Notes: a model not told the origin generated them from the letters alone. Counted from the stretch's first letter, positions 15,797 through 25,200 are shown. The stretch: 50,343 nucleotides of DNA from Bisbaumannia pacifica (GCF_007989625.1 NZ_BJUK01000026.1:1-50343); one strand, 5' to 3'. Numbers and translations: made by a program.

Positions 15797-16615
15797 TTGG
15801 CCAAGATCATTGTAGTGACCTCAGGCAAGGGCGGGGTCGGCAAGACCACCAGCGCCGCGGCCATTGCCACCGGCCTGGCCCTGCGAGGCAAGAAGACGGT
15901 AGTGATCGATTTCGATGTGGGGCTGCGTAATCTCGATCTGATCATGGGCTGCGAGCGGCGTGTCGTCTACGACCTGGTCAATGTGATCCAGGGCGAGGCG
16001 GGGCTGGCGCAGGCGCTGATCCGTGACAAGCGGGTCGACAACCTGCATATCCTGCCGGCCTCCCAGACCCGCGACAAGGATGCCCTGACCCCGGAAGGGG
16101 TGGAGAAGGTGCTGGAGACCCTCTCCGGCGACTTCGATTACATCCTCTGTGACTCCCCGGCGGGCATCGAGCGCGGGGCTCAACTGGCCATGTACTTCGC
16201 CGACGAGGCCATCGTGGTCACCAATCCCGAGGTCTCCTCGGTACGCGACTCGGATCGCATCCTCGGCCTATTGGCGGCCAAGACGCGCCGCGCCGAGCGG
16301 GGTGAGGACCCGGTCAAGGAGCACCTGCTGATCACCCGCTACAATCCGGAGCGGGTCGATTATGGCGATATGCTCACCCTCGAGGACATTCGCGAGATCC
16401 TGGCCATCGACCTGATCGGCCTGATTCCCGAGTCCGAGGCGGTGCTGCGGGCCTCCAACCAGGGGATCCCGGTGGTTCACGATCAGAAGAGCGACGCCGG
16501 CCTGGCCTATGCCGATACGGTCTCCCGGTTGCTCGGCGAGGAAGTTCCGCTGCGCTTCCATGAAATTCAGAAGAAGGGCCTGTTGAGCCGCATGTTCGGA
16601 GGAGGTCGCCGTTGA
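15797..16615 (+). CDS. minD: Septum site-determining ATPase MinD
   Basis: 272 residues; start codon TTG at 15797 with ACAGGAAG upstream. Deviant Walker [11 protein letters not shown] (about residues 9-18), switch [17 protein letters not shown], switch [14 protein letters not shown] and the C-terminal amphipathic membrane-targeting helix [11 protein letters not shown] are all present. It recruits MinC to the membrane and oscillates with MinE. The stop overlaps the TTG start of minE. Confidence 0.97.
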   Translation: MAKIIVVTSGKGGVGKTTSAAAIATGLALRGKKTVVIDFDVGLRNLDLIMGCERRVVYDLVNVIQGEAGLAQALIRDKRVDNLHILPASQTRDKDALTPEGVEKVLETLSGDFDYILCDSPAGIERGAQLAMYFADEAIVVTNPEVSSVRDSDRILGLLAAKTRRAERGEDPVKEHLLITRYNPERVDYGDMLTLEDIREILAIDLIGLIPESEAVLRASNQGIPVVHDQKSDAGLAYADTVSRLLGEEVPLRFHEIQKKGLLSRMFGGGRR

Positions 16616-16863
16616 AACTCCTGGATTTTTTCCGTGGTGAACGCAAGAAGAGCGCCTCGGTCGCCAAGGAACGGCTACAGATTATCGTGGCCCATCAGCG
16701 TAGCCAGCGCGACCAGCCGGACTATATGCCGATGCTGGAGCGGGAACTGCTGGAGGTGATTCGCCGCTACGTCAAGGTCGACCGGGATGCCGTGAGCATC
16801 AGCCTGGATAAGGACGATGACTGCTCGATTCTCGAGCTCAACGTGACCCTGCCCAAGGGCTAG
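16612..16863 (+). CDS. minE: MinE topological specificity factor
   Basis: 83 residues; start codon TTG at 16612 overlaps the minD TGA (TTGA), with GGAGGAGGT just upstream. The N-terminal [19 protein letters not shown] is the membrane-binding/anti-MinCD segment, and residues about 33-80 form the dimerisation domain. It stimulates the MinD ATPase and sets the midcell position. Confidence 0.96.
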   Translation: MKLLDFFRGERKKSASVAKERLQIIVAHQRSQRDQPDYMPMLERELLEVIRRYVKVDRDAVSISLDKDDDCSILELNVTLPKG

Positions 16864-16949
16864 CCGTTGTCGGGTGAGGCCATGGGCTGAGCCCGGCAGG
16901 GGTCTATGCTAGGCTGGGCCCACTTTACGGCCCTGTCTGGAGATCGTCC

Positions 16950-18440
16950 ATGGCGCAGTCCGACGCCGCACCGCGCACCTTTCTTTGGCATGACTACGAG
17001 ACCTTCGGGGCCGATCCGCGCCTGGATCGCCCCTCCCAGTTTGCCGCCATCCGCACCGACGCCGAGCTCAACGAGATCGGCGAGCCCCTGACCCTCTTCT
17101 GCAAGCCGGCGGACGATTACCTGCCCCACCCCCAGGCCTGCCTGATCACCGGCATCACCCCCCAGGCGGCGCGCCGCCGCGGCCTGCCGGAGGCGGAGTT
17201 CGCCGGGCGGGTCAATGCCGCCATGAGCGAGCCGGGCACCTGTGCGGTGGGGTACAACAGCCTGCGCTTCGACGACGAGGTGAGCCGGCACCTCTTCTAT
17301 CGCAACCTGCTCGACCCCTATGCCCGGGAGTGGCAGAACGGCAACTCGCGCTGGGACCTGATCGATGTGGTGCGCGCCTTCCACGCCCTGCGCCCGGAGG
17401 GGATCGAATGGCCGAAGCGCGAGGACGGGGCCCCCAGCTTCCGCCTGGAGGACCTGACCGCCGCCAACGGCATCGAGCATGCCGGTGCCCACGATGCCCT
17501 GGTGGATGTGCGCGCCACCATCGCCCTGGCTCGGCTGCTGCGGGAGTGCAATGCGCGGCTCTTCGACTACCTGCTGGGGTTGCGCAGCAAGCGCGAGGTG
17601 GCGCGCCGCCTCGACCTGGCGTCCCGCAAGCCACTGCTGCATATCTCCCAGCGCTACCCGGCCAGCCGCGCCTGCGCCGCCCTGGTGATGCCCCTGGCCG
17701 AGCACCCCAGCAACCCTAATGGGGTGATCGTCTATGACCTGGCGGAAGACCCGGAGCCGCTGCTGACGCTGAGCCCGGAGGCGATCCGCGAGCGGGTCTT
17801 CGTGGCCGCCGACGAGCTGGCCGAGGGCACCGTGCGGGTGCCCCTCAAGGTGATCCATATCAATCGCAGCCCGGTGATCATGCCGGTGAGCTTCCTCAAG
17901 GACGTCAGCGGCCCCCAGGCCGGCGAGTATGGCGAGATCGTCGCACGCATGGGCCTCGACCTGGCGGCTTGCCGGCGGCACTGGAAGCGCCTCCACGAGG
18001 CGCCGGAGGCGGCCCGCAAGGCGGCCCAGGTGTTTGCCGAGGCACCGCCGGAGGGGCCCCGGGACCCCGACCTGATGCTCTACTCCGGGGGCTTCTTCTC
18101 CCCCGCCGATCGCCAGCAGATGCAGCGGGTGCGGGATAGCGACCCTTGGGACCTGGTGGAGGCGCGCTTCGCCTTCCAGGACCCGCGGCTGGAGGAGATG
18201 CTGTTCCGCTATCGGGCGCGCAGCTATCCGGAGACCCTGACCAGCGAGGAGCAGGCCCAGTGGGAGGCCTACCGCTGGAATCGCATGAACGATGCCCGCC
18301 TCGGTGGCCTGACCCTGCAGGGCTTCGCCCGGGAGATCGAGCGGCTCAATCAGCTCAGCCTGGAGGAGCGTCAGCGGCAGATCCTCGAGGAGCTGGTGAT
18401 GCATGTGGAGGCGATCATGCCGCCCCAGGCCTTCGGCTAG
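16950..18440 (+). CDS. sbcB: Exodeoxyribonuclease I
   Basis: 496 residues; RBS TGGAGA before the ATG. The N-terminal DnaQ-type nuclease domain starts with WHDYETFGADP (Asp15, Glu17) and has NSLRFDDE and EHAGAHDALVDV with the catalytic His and last Asp. It is followed by the SH3-like and helical C-terminal ExoI domains (LKVIHINRSPV, YRARSYPETL). ExoI digests single-stranded DNA 3' to 5' and takes part in recombination and mismatch repair. It carries a strong terminator. Confidence 0.95.
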   Translation: MAQSDAAPRTFLWHDYETFGADPRLDRPSQFAAIRTDAELNEIGEPLTLFCKPADDYLPHPQACLITGITPQAARRRGLPEAEFAGRVNAAMSEPGTCAVGYNSLRFDDEVSRHLFYRNLLDPYAREWQNGNSRWDLIDVVRAFHALRPEGIEWPKREDGAPSFRLEDLTAANGIEHAGAHDALVDVRATIALARLLRECNARLFDYLLGLRSKREVARRLDLASRKPLLHISQRYPASRACAALVMPLAEHPSNPNGVIVYDLAEDPEPLLTLSPEAIRERVFVAADELAEGTVRVPLKVIHINRSPVIMPVSFLKDVSGPQAGEYGEIVARMGLDLAACRRHWKRLHEAPEAARKAAQVFAEAPPEGPRDPDLMLYSGGFFSPADRQQMQRVRDSDPWDLVEARFAFQDPRLEEMLFRYRARSYPETLTSEEQAQWEAYRWNRMNDARLGGLTLQGFAREIERLNQLSLEERQRQILEELVMHVEAIMPPQAFG

Positions 18441-18458
18441 GCGTAGTGCTACCAGAAA

Positions 18459-18497
18459 GGCCCGGTCGGGAGAGCTCCCGGGCCGGGCGTTTTTTTG
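18459..18497 (+). terminator. Terminator of sbcB
   Basis: GC-rich imperfect stem (GCCCGG-CGGGAG paired with CTCCCG-CCGGGC, small bulges) followed by GTTTTTTTG. Confidence 0.9.
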
Positions 18498-18504
18498 TGT
18501 CTGG

Positions 18505-21360
18505 TTATTCGTCGGCGTGGTGCGGCAGGGGGGGGAGGTCTCGGCTCAGGGCCAGGACGTCGCTGGGCTCGTCGCCGGGATCGAAGGCCACGTCCACCGG
18601 GGGCTCGCGGCGCAGGGTCCGCCAGGCCTGGCGTAGCCGCCCGACATCCACCGCCATGACCTCGGCGGCCAGCCGCTCGCGGCGATCGAAGGCCGCGTCG
18701 CCCAGGGCCAGGCCGCGCCACAGGCGGTCGGTGAGCTGGCCGAGGGAGGTGTCCCGGGCCAGCAGCTGGTCGCGTACCGCCTGGCGGTAGGGGGCCAGGG
18801 TGGCGTCGTCCAGCTCCGCGAGAGTGGCGTCGAAGGTCTCCAGGAAGGCGTCGATGTGCTCGCCGATGGCCTGGCTCCCGGTCTCCGGGGATTGCACCAG
18901 CAGGGCGATGCCCGGCGCATCCAGCAGTGGCCGGTAGCCGGCATTGACGATATAGCCCAGCTGCTCCTCGGTGCGCAGCCGTGTATAGAAGGGGGTGCTC
19001 AGCAGTTGACCCAGTACCGCCAGTTCCGCCTGGCTGGCCAGGGTGCGGTCGGGGCCCTGCAAGTAGCGCAGCAGCAGCGACTCCTGGCGCTGGCTGTCGG
19101 GCCTAAGCGGCGGCAGGTCGACGGCCTCCAGGGGGGTCAGGTCGGCGATGGCATCGGCCGGGAGGCGCGGTGCCAGGGCCTCGAAGACCTCCAGGGCCTG
19201 CTGCCTGGCCAGGGTGGCATCCAGGTCGCCGATGGCCATGGCCTCGATATGCAGGGCCGCCAGGAACTCGCGGCGGTAGGTGCGCAGGGCCTCGCGGTCG
19301 AGGGGTTCCAGCGCCTCCAGCAGGTCGGCAGTCGGCCACTGGGGGCGGATCAGGGCCTCGCCCAGGGTACGATTGGCCTGCTGGTAGAGGGCCGACAGGG
19401 GAGCGTTGCGCCACTCCCTGGCCAGGCGCTGCTTGACGCGTGCCAGGCTCGCGGCGGTGATCTCGCCCTCGGTGAGTTGCGCCAGGGCCTCCTCCATCAC
19501 CCGGGCCTGGCGATCTCGCCAGCCGGAGAAGCTCAGGGTCAGGCCGCGGGCATGGGCATAGGCCGAGAAGTGCTGCCCCGCCAGGCGCGCCGGATAGAAG
19601 GCTTCATTGAGGCTGTCGTTCAGCCAGCCCGCCAGCAACTGGCTCAGCACCGCCTGGTGGGGCGATGCGCTGGCACCGGGGTGCTGAAGGCTGAGGCGCC
19701 ACTCCACCTGGGGCGTGCGGAAGCCGCCGTGGGCCTGATGCCAGAGTCGCGCTCCCGGGGTCTCCAGTCGCAGCTCGGGCCGCTCGTCCTGGGCGCCCAG
19801 CAGGCTCAGGTCCTGGGCGATAAAGGGGTTGGGCTCGGGCAGTGACAGGCCGTCCAGGGGCTCGGCCGCGGGCCAGTCGACCCGGGCCTCGGCCCGGTAG
19901 GGGGCCTGGAACCAGGGGGAGGTCGACTCGCCCTCCACTTCCGGGCCGCTGTAGAGGCGGATCAGCCGCTCCGGGGTCAGGGCCTGCAGGTAGGGCGTCA
20001 GGCGTTCGGCAGCGAATTCGCCCATGCGGTAGGGGGCGTAGAGCACGTCCTCCGCGGGGTAGTCGGCGAGGCTCATGGACAGGCGAGTCACGCCGTGAAT
20101 CGGCTCGCCATGCTGGATAAAGCGGAACCGCTGCTCCGCCAGGCGCGCTTGCTCCTCGTAGCGCCAGGCCTGCGGGCCGGCTTCCCGGAGTCGCGCGATG
20201 GTGGCGAACAGGCTGGCCTGGATGGTGTCGAGGCGCTCGGCGCCGTCTGGCGTCAGGCTGACGGTCACCGCGAAGAGGGCGTTCTCGCCGTCATCGCGGG
20301 TCAGGCCGGCGGCGAGGGCATCGGCCAGGCCCGCCTCGCGCAGCGCGGCCAGCAGGCTGCCTTCGCCCTCGTGGCCCAGCAGGTTGGCCAGGAAGTCCAC
20401 CGGCTTGAAGGGATAATCGCGGTTCGGGTCGGGGATGGGGAAGAGGAAGCTGACCTGCTGGCGGTCGCGCAGCGAGCGGGTCGCCAGCGCCAGGGGCAGC
20501 GTCTCGTCGAGGACCAGAGGGGTGGCGACCCGGGGGGCCTCCAGGTCGCGGTCGACGATGGCGTCGAAGCGTTCCCGCACCAGGGCCTCCTGGGTGTCCA
20601 GGTCCTGGGGCGCGATAAGCGCCAGGTGCATCACATTGGCATCGTAGTGGCGCTCATAGAAGTCGATGACCCGCGCCCGCAGGCTGGGCTCCCCTTCGGC
20701 GGGGTCGGCCAGGGTCTCGCGGCTGCCCACCGAGAAGCCGGTGCCGGGGTGCGCGGGGTTGAGGAATTGATTGAGCACGTCCTGCTCGCGGCGTGCCTCG
20801 TCGCGAATCCGCGCCTGATACTCGGAGTGGACGATATTGCGCTCGCTTTCCAGGCGGTCGGCATTGAACAGCGGCGCGATAAAGAACTGGCTGAAGCGGT
20901 CCAGGGCGCCGGGCAGGGCCTCGGGCTCGATATCGAAGAAGTAGTTGGTGTCATGGGGGGCGGTAAAGGCATTGTGGCTGCCACCATGACGGTTGATATA
21001 GCCCTGGTAGGCGTCTGCGTCGGGGAAGGGCGCGGTGCCCAGGAAGAGCATATGCTCGAGGAAGTGGGCCAGGCCCGCCAGGTCCTCGGGGTCGTCGGCG
21101 CTGCCCACGCTGACGTTCATGGAGGCGGCGGCCTTGTCCGCCTCGGGGTCATGTACCAGCAGGGCGGTCAGGCCGTTGCTCAGGGTCAGCAGCCGATAGT
21201 CGCGGATATCCTGAGGGCTGGTATGGGGCCTGGTGGTCTCGACGCTTCCCGATGGCTCGCCGGGCGCTTCGGCTCGGGCCAGTCCCGGGACGAGGGCGGC
21301 GAGCCAGAGGGTGGCCAGCAGCATCAGGGACCGGGAAACGAGAGGGGGCGAAAGGGTCAT
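18505..21360 (-). CDS. Periplasmic M16 (pitrilysin/insulinase) metallopeptidase
   Basis: 951 residues from the ATG at 21360 (MTLSPPLVSR), with AGGAGA upstream. A signal peptide covers about residues 1-30 (ALVPGLARA). The zinc motif HFLEH (His99, Glu102, His103) is followed about 75 residues on by the third ligand in ERNIVHSEYQAR. The full length covers four M16 domains as in protease III, and the R/Y substrate clamp is in LGYIVNAGYRP near the C-terminus. It degrades small peptides in the periplasm. Its start codon overlaps the stop of the upstream SRAP-like gene (ATGA). Confidence 0.9.
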   Translation of the reverse strand: MTLSPPLVSRSLMLLATLWLAALVPGLARAEAPGEPSGSVETTRPHTSPQDIRDYRLLTLSNGLTALLVHDPEADKAAASMNVSVGSADDPEDLAGLAHFLEHMLFLGTAPFPDADAYQGYINRHGGSHNAFTAPHDTNYFFDIEPEALPGALDRFSQFFIAPLFNADRLESERNIVHSEYQARIRDEARREQDVLNQFLNPAHPGTGFSVGSRETLADPAEGEPSLRARVIDFYERHYDANVMHLALIAPQDLDTQEALVRERFDAIVDRDLEAPRVATPLVLDETLPLALATRSLRDRQQVSFLFPIPDPNRDYPFKPVDFLANLLGHEGEGSLLAALREAGLADALAAGLTRDDGENALFAVTVSLTPDGAERLDTIQASLFATIARLREAGPQAWRYEEQARLAEQRFRFIQHGEPIHGVTRLSMSLADYPAEDVLYAPYRMGEFAAERLTPYLQALTPERLIRLYSGPEVEGESTSPWFQAPYRAEARVDWPAAEPLDGLSLPEPNPFIAQDLSLLGAQDERPELRLETPGARLWHQAHGGFRTPQVEWRLSLQHPGASASPHQAVLSQLLAGWLNDSLNEAFYPARLAGQHFSAYAHARGLTLSFSGWRDRQARVMEEALAQLTEGEITAASLARVKQRLAREWRNAPLSALYQQANRTLGEALIRPQWPTADLLEALEPLDREALRTYRREFLAALHIEAMAIGDLDATLARQQALEVFEALAPRLPADAIADLTPLEAVDLPPLRPDSQRQESLLLRYLQGPDRTLASQAELAVLGQLLSTPFYTRLRTEEQLGYIVNAGYRPLLDAPGIALLVQSPETGSQAIGEHIDAFLETFDATLAELDDATLAPYRQAVRDQLLARDTSLGQLTDRLWRGLALGDAAFDRRERLAAEVMAVDVGRLRQAWRTLRREPPVDVAFDPGDEPSDVLALSRDLPPLPHHADE

Positions 21361-22046
21361 GGGTTCTCCTGGGCGGGGGTCGCGCGCAGCATGGGGCCGG
21401 TGGGATAGCCACAGGCCCACTCCTGGTGCCTGGGATCATTCACTCGTCTAGATACCGGAAAGGCGCCCAACAGTTCCCCGGGGGCCGGCGATAGCAGGGC
21501 GCGGGCCTGCTCCAGGGGCGTGGCGGGATCGAGCCACCGGCGAGCGGCAGAGGCGTCGATCAGCGCCGGCAGGCGGTCGCTGAGCGGCGTCAGCAGTGGC
21601 GGCGTGGCCACCGTGACCAGGGCACAGGAGTCGGCGAACTCGGTCAGGCTGGTGTGGTAGCGGCACCATAGTCCGGCCAGCAACAGCGGGCCACGGTCGG
21701 CCCGGGTGACCAGGAAGGGCTGCTTCATGCGTGGCTGGGGCTTCCACACATAGATTCCGCTGGCCGGGATCAGGCAGCGGCGAGCGGCGAAGGCCTCGCG
21801 GAACATGGGGCGTGTCTCCAGGGACTCCGCCCGGGCACAGTGGGGGGCGTGATCGAGCACCTTGAGCCAGGGCGGTGTCAGCCCCCAGAAGGCGGTGGCC
21901 AGGGTCGGGCGGCCGGCGGCCAGGCGTACCATCGACAGCGGCTGGCGCGGCGCCAGGTTGGGGCTGGTCAGCGGGGTGGCCTCGAGGCGCAGGTCCGGCA
22001 GCAGCCGTTCCAGGTCCATGGGGGCGATATGCAGGCGGCCTGCCAT
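21357..22046 (-). CDS. SRAP (YedK/HMCES)-fold protein lacking the catalytic residues
   Basis: 229 residues, start at ATG 22046 with AGGAG upstream. The fold motifs of SOS-response-associated peptidases are kept: PNLAPRQPLSMVRL (about 29-42), FWGLTPPW (53-60), RPMFREAFAARRCLIPASG and VSRRVND. The active-site residues are replaced. The family starts Met-Cys-Gly-Arg with Cys2 as nucleophile and DNA-crosslinking residue; here it is MAGR (Ala2). The N-A-R motif is C-A-R (Cys70, Arg72), the Glu of G-F/W-x-E-W is Val100 (GIYVW), and the His of H-D-R-x-P is Ser156 (LSDRLP). So four of five key residues are lost while the scaffold stays intact, which suggests a pseudoenzyme and not a decaying gene. 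It is coupled to the M16 peptidase downstream. Confidence 0.8.
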   Translation of the reverse strand: MAGRLHIAPMDLERLLPDLRLEATPLTSPNLAPRQPLSMVRLAAGRPTLATAFWGLTPPWLKVLDHAPHCARAESLETRPMFREAFAARRCLIPASGIYVWKPQPRMKQPFLVTRADRGPLLLAGLWCRYHTSLTEFADSCALVTVATPPLLTPLSDRLPALIDASAARRWLDPATPLEQARALLSPAPGELLGAFPVSRRVNDPRHQEWACGYPTGPMLRATPAQENP

Positions 22047-22124
22047 AGCGACTCCTGAGCGGCGGAGGGCCTCAAGGGTAGCGGCTTCGCCGGGGGCTGA
22101 AAAGCACTCATGCCGGCGTCGGGC

Positions 22125-22152
22125 TTGCGTTTGTGGCCGGTAGCGATATGCT
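22125..22152 (+). promoter_or_regulatory. Sigma-70 promoter of the TetR-acyltransferase operon
   Basis: TTGCGT (22125-22130), 16-base spacer, TATGCT (22147-22152), 54 bases before the tetR start codon. Confidence 0.5.
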
Positions 22153-22155
22153 GGT

Positions 22156-22176
22156 CGGAAACAGTGTTCGATTCCG
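22156..22176. promoter_or_regulatory. Possible TetR-type operator
   Basis: Inverted repeat CGGAA-N11-TTCCG just past the -10 element, in the right place for autorepression by the adjacent TetR protein. Only five-base arms, so tentative. Confidence 0.3.
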
Positions 22177-22205
22177 CACTTCCACCCATCGCGACGAGGA
22201 AGCCC

Positions 22206-22823
22206 ATGGCACGTCCCAGACAGCATGCCCCCGAGGCGTTGCATGCCCAGGTGATGGCGGCCTGCGATGCCTGGCTGCAGGAGCGCCCGGTGCATGAGCT
22301 GTCGCTGCGCGCCCTGGCTCGCGACGTGGGGTGTGCGCCGAGTACCCTGCTCAAGCTCTATGGCAGCTTCAATAACCTGCTGCAGCACGTCAATCTCGAG
22401 ACCCTGGCACGGCTCAAGGAGGCCATGGTGCCGGCGGATACCAACGAGACCCTGGCCTCTCAGCTACGCACCCTGGCCCTGGCCTACTGGCGCTTCGCGC
22501 GCCATGAGCCCTACCGCTGGCAGTTGCTGTTCGACTACCCGCTGGCCCAGGAGGGCGAGCTGGATCGGCGCCAGAGCGACATGATCGAGGCCCTCTTCCT
22601 GCGCGTGGAGACCGGCCTCAAGGCCTATCAGCCGGGCCTCAGTGACCTGGAGGCGCGGCGCATGGCGCGCACCCTCTGGGGCAGCGTGCACGGCCTGGTG
22701 CAGTTGGGGCTCAATGAGCGCCTCGGCGTCTGGCAGGGCCAGCCCCTGGAGGTCACCGAGCTGCTGGAGCAGCTGCTGGTCACCATCCTCGCCGGCCTGC
22801 GCCATGGTCCCTACGCCCCGTGA
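22206..22823 (+). CDS. TetR/AcrR-family regulator with WHG-type C-domain
   Basis: 205 residues from ATG 22206 (MARPRQHAPEAL), RBS GAGGAAG. The N-terminal helix-turn-helix is LSLRALARDVGCAPSTLLKLYGSFNNLL (about 35-62), and the C-terminal ligand domain has the W-G-S-V-H-G signature (about 157-162) of the TetR_C_33/WHG subfamily. It overlaps the acyltransferase start by 4 bases (GTGA), so it probably controls a lipid-related response together with that enzyme. The ligand is unknown. Confidence 0.85.
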   Translation: MARPRQHAPEALHAQVMAACDAWLQERPVHELSLRALARDVGCAPSTLLKLYGSFNNLLQHVNLETLARLKEAMVPADTNETLASQLRTLALAYWRFARHEPYRWQLLFDYPLAQEGELDRRQSDMIEALFLRVETGLKAYQPGLSDLEARRMARTLWGSVHGLVQLGLNERLGVWQGQPLEVTELLEQLLVTILAGLRHGPYAP

Positions 22824-23506
22824 GTCGCGTGTTTCATCCCCTACGGGGGCCCTGCCTCGGCCTGGCGCGTTACCTGATCCTTGCCCTGGTGCGACTCTGC
22901 TACCGACTGCGCGTCGAGGGGGGCGAGCACCTGCCGGCCCGGGGCGCGGCCCTGGTGGTCTGCAATCATGTCAGCTTCGTCGACGCCCTGATCCTCGGCG
23001 GCGCCAGCCCGCGGCCGCTGCGTTTTCTGATGGATCGACCCATCTATGAATCGCCCTGGCTCCACTGGTGGTTCCGCCTGGTGGGGGCGATTCCCGTGGA
23101 GGCGGAGCGTCGCGATCCGGGCAGCGTGCGCCGTGCCCTGGAAGAGGTTCGCCGTGCCCTGGATAACGGCGAAGTGGTGATGCTCTTCCCCGAGGGGCGG
23201 TTAACGCCGGATGGCGAGATCCACGCCTTTCGGCGAGGCCTGGAGCATATCCTGACGCGCAACCCAGTGCCGGTGGTGCCCGCCGGCCTGGCCGGGCTCT
23301 GGGGCTCCTGGACTTCCCACCAGGGCGGTCGCGCCCTGACCAAGCGTCCGCGCCGCTTCCGTGCCCGGGTCGGGCTGCATTTCGGGGCGCCCCTGGCACC
23401 GCGGGAGGCCAGCCTGGCACGCCTCGAGATCGAGGTGCGTGAGCTCAAGGCCGACGCCGAGGCCTGGGGCCCGGCGCCGACCTCGGCTACCCTTAGAAAA
23501 CACTGA
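22820..23506 (+). CDS. PlsC-like 1-acylglycerol-3-phosphate acyltransferase
   Basis: 228 residues, GTG start overlapping the tetR stop. An N-terminal hydrophobic helix anchors it to the inner membrane; acyltransferase motifs I-IV are present: NHVSFVDALIL (H-x4-D), RRDPGSVRRAL, FPEGRLT (the EG of motif III) and VPVVPAGLAG. It moves an acyl chain to a lysophospholipid or similar acceptor. It may be a specialised paralogue, since it is paired with a regulator and not with core phospholipid genes. Confidence 0.85.
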   Translation: MSRVFHPLRGPCLGLARYLILALVRLCYRLRVEGGEHLPARGAALVVCNHVSFVDALILGGASPRPLRFLMDRPIYESPWLHWWFRLVGAIPVEAERRDPGSVRRALEEVRRALDNGEVVMLFPEGRLTPDGEIHAFRRGLEHILTRNPVPVVPAGLAGLWGSWTSHQGGRALTKRPRRFRARVGLHFGAPLAPREASLARLEIEVRELKADAEAWGPAPTSATLRKH

Positions 23507-23566
23507 GTTCCCGCGCCCTGGCCGGGCGACGGGATTCCGCCGCTGGACCCCGATGAGAGCCCTTCC

Positions 23567-25120
23567 ATGAGCAAGCAGCCGCTGATCATTTTCGACACTA
23601 CCCTGCGCGATGGCGAGCAGTCGCCGGGCGCCTCCATGACCCGCGACGAGAAGGTGCGCATCGCCCTGATGCTGGAGAAGCTGCGCGTCGACGTCATCGA
23701 GGCGGGTTTCGCCGCCGCCAGTCCCGGCGACTTCGAGGCGGTGAAGGCGGTGGCCGAGAGTGTCACCGGTAGCCGCGTCTGTTCCCTGGCCCGGGCCCTG
23801 GATCGCGATATCGAGGCCGCCGGCGAGGCCCTGGCCGGCGCCGCCCAGGGGCGCATTCATACCTTTATCGCCACCAGCCCCATTCATATGCAGTACAAGC
23901 TGCAGATGAGCCCGGAGCAGGTGGTGGAGCGTGCCGTGGCGGCGGTGCAGAAGGCCCGCGGCCTGTGCGACGACGTGGAGTTCTCCTGCGAGGACGCCGG
24001 GCGCTCCGAGCTGGACTTCCTGTGCCGCATCGTCGAGGCGGCCATCGAGGCCGGCGCCTCCACCATCAATATCCCCGATACCGTGGGTTATGCCCTGCCG
24101 GTGCCCTTCGGCGAGATGGTGGGAGAGCTGATCCGCCGGGTGCCCAACAGCGACAAGGCGGTCTTCTCGGTGCACTGCCATAACGACCTGGGGCTGGCGG
24201 TGGCCAACTCCCTGGCCGCGGTAAATGCCGGCGCCCGCCAGGTGGAGTGCACCATCAATGGCCTGGGCGAGCGGGCCGGCAATGCCTCCCTGGAGGAGAT
24301 CGTCATGGCGGTACGCACCCGCCAGGATATCCTCGACGTGGAGACCCGCATCGACGCCACCCATATCGTGCCCACCTCGCGGCTGGTCTCCACCGTCACC
24401 GGCTTCCCGGTGCAGCCCAACAAGGCCATCGTCGGCAAGAACGCCTTCGCCCACGAGTCGGGAATCCATCAGGACGGGGTGCTCAAGCACCGCGAGACCT
24501 ACGAGATCATGCGTGCCGAGGACGTTGGCTGGCACACCAACGCCATCGTGCTGGGCAAGCACTCCGGGCGTAACGCCTTCCGCTCGCGGCTCGATGAGCT
24601 GGGCATTCAGTTCGCCTCCGAGGCAGAGCTCAACGACGCCTTCGCCCTCTTCAAGCAGCTCGCCGACAAGAAGCACGAGATCTATGACGAGGACCTCCAG
24701 GCCCTGGTCACCGATACTCGTGCCGCGGCCCGGGCCGAGCGTTTCCGCCTGGTGGCCATGGAAGTCACCTCCAAGACCGGCGAGACGCCCCTGGCCCGGG
24801 TCGTGCTCGGCCACGACGGCGAGGAGCGTCGCGTCGAGGCCCAGGGCAGCGGGCCGGTGGATGCGGTCTTCAAGGCCATCGAGCAGATCGCCGACAGCCA
24901 GGCGGAGCTGGAACTCTACTCGGTGAACGCCATTACCAGCGGCACCGACTCCCAGGGCGAGGTCACGGTACGCCTGCAGAAGGGCGGACGCATCGTCAAC
25001 GGCCTGGGCGCGGACACCGATATCGTCATCGCCTCCGCCAAGGCCTATATCAATGCCCTGAATGCGCTGGCCAGCCGCGGCGCGCGCACTCACCCCCAAG
25101 GCGTTCATGAAGGCCCCTGA
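23567..25120 (+). CDS. leuA: 2-isopropylmalate synthase
   Basis: 517 residues. The catalytic TIM-barrel has [16 protein letters not shown] (metal Asp), [13 protein letters not shown] (metal His pair) and [14 protein letters not shown]; the C-terminal part (about 395-510) is the regulatory LeuA allosteric domain that binds leucine. It condenses 2-oxoisovalerate with acetyl-CoA, the first step of leucine synthesis. There is no leader peptide or attenuator visible in the 60 bases upstream. Closed by a strong terminator. Confidence 0.96.
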   Translation: MSKQPLIIFDTTLRDGEQSPGASMTRDEKVRIALMLEKLRVDVIEAGFAAASPGDFEAVKAVAESVTGSRVCSLARALDRDIEAAGEALAGAAQGRIHTFIATSPIHMQYKLQMSPEQVVERAVAAVQKARGLCDDVEFSCEDAGRSELDFLCRIVEAAIEAGASTINIPDTVGYALPVPFGEMVGELIRRVPNSDKAVFSVHCHNDLGLAVANSLAAVNAGARQVECTINGLGERAGNASLEEIVMAVRTRQDILDVETRIDATHIVPTSRLVSTVTGFPVQPNKAIVGKNAFAHESGIHQDGVLKHRETYEIMRAEDVGWHTNAIVLGKHSGRNAFRSRLDELGIQFASEAELNDAFALFKQLADKKHEIYDEDLQALVTDTRAAARAERFRLVAMEVTSKTGETPLARVVLGHDGEERRVEAQGSGPVDAVFKAIEQIADSQAELELYSVNAITSGTDSQGEVTVRLQKGGRIVNGLGADTDIVIASAKAYINALNALASRGARTHPQGVHEGP

Positions 25121-25143
25121 GGCCGCTCGCCGAGCAGACGCAG

Positions 25144-25184
25144 AAACGCCGACGGCGCCCCGAGGGGCGCCGTCGGCGTTTTCT
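25144..25184 (+). terminator. Terminator of leuA
   Basis: Perfect 17-bp stem AAACGCCGACGGCGCCC with its complement around CGAG, followed by TTTTCTTT. The A-run on the other side lets it act for corB (minus strand) as well. Confidence 0.95.
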
Positions 25185-25200
25185 TTATGGAGGATATGGC

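Noticed and set aside
16860-18404. 514-residue open frame on the minus strand across sbcB
   Set aside because: Antisense to sbcB, which has all its catalytic motifs.
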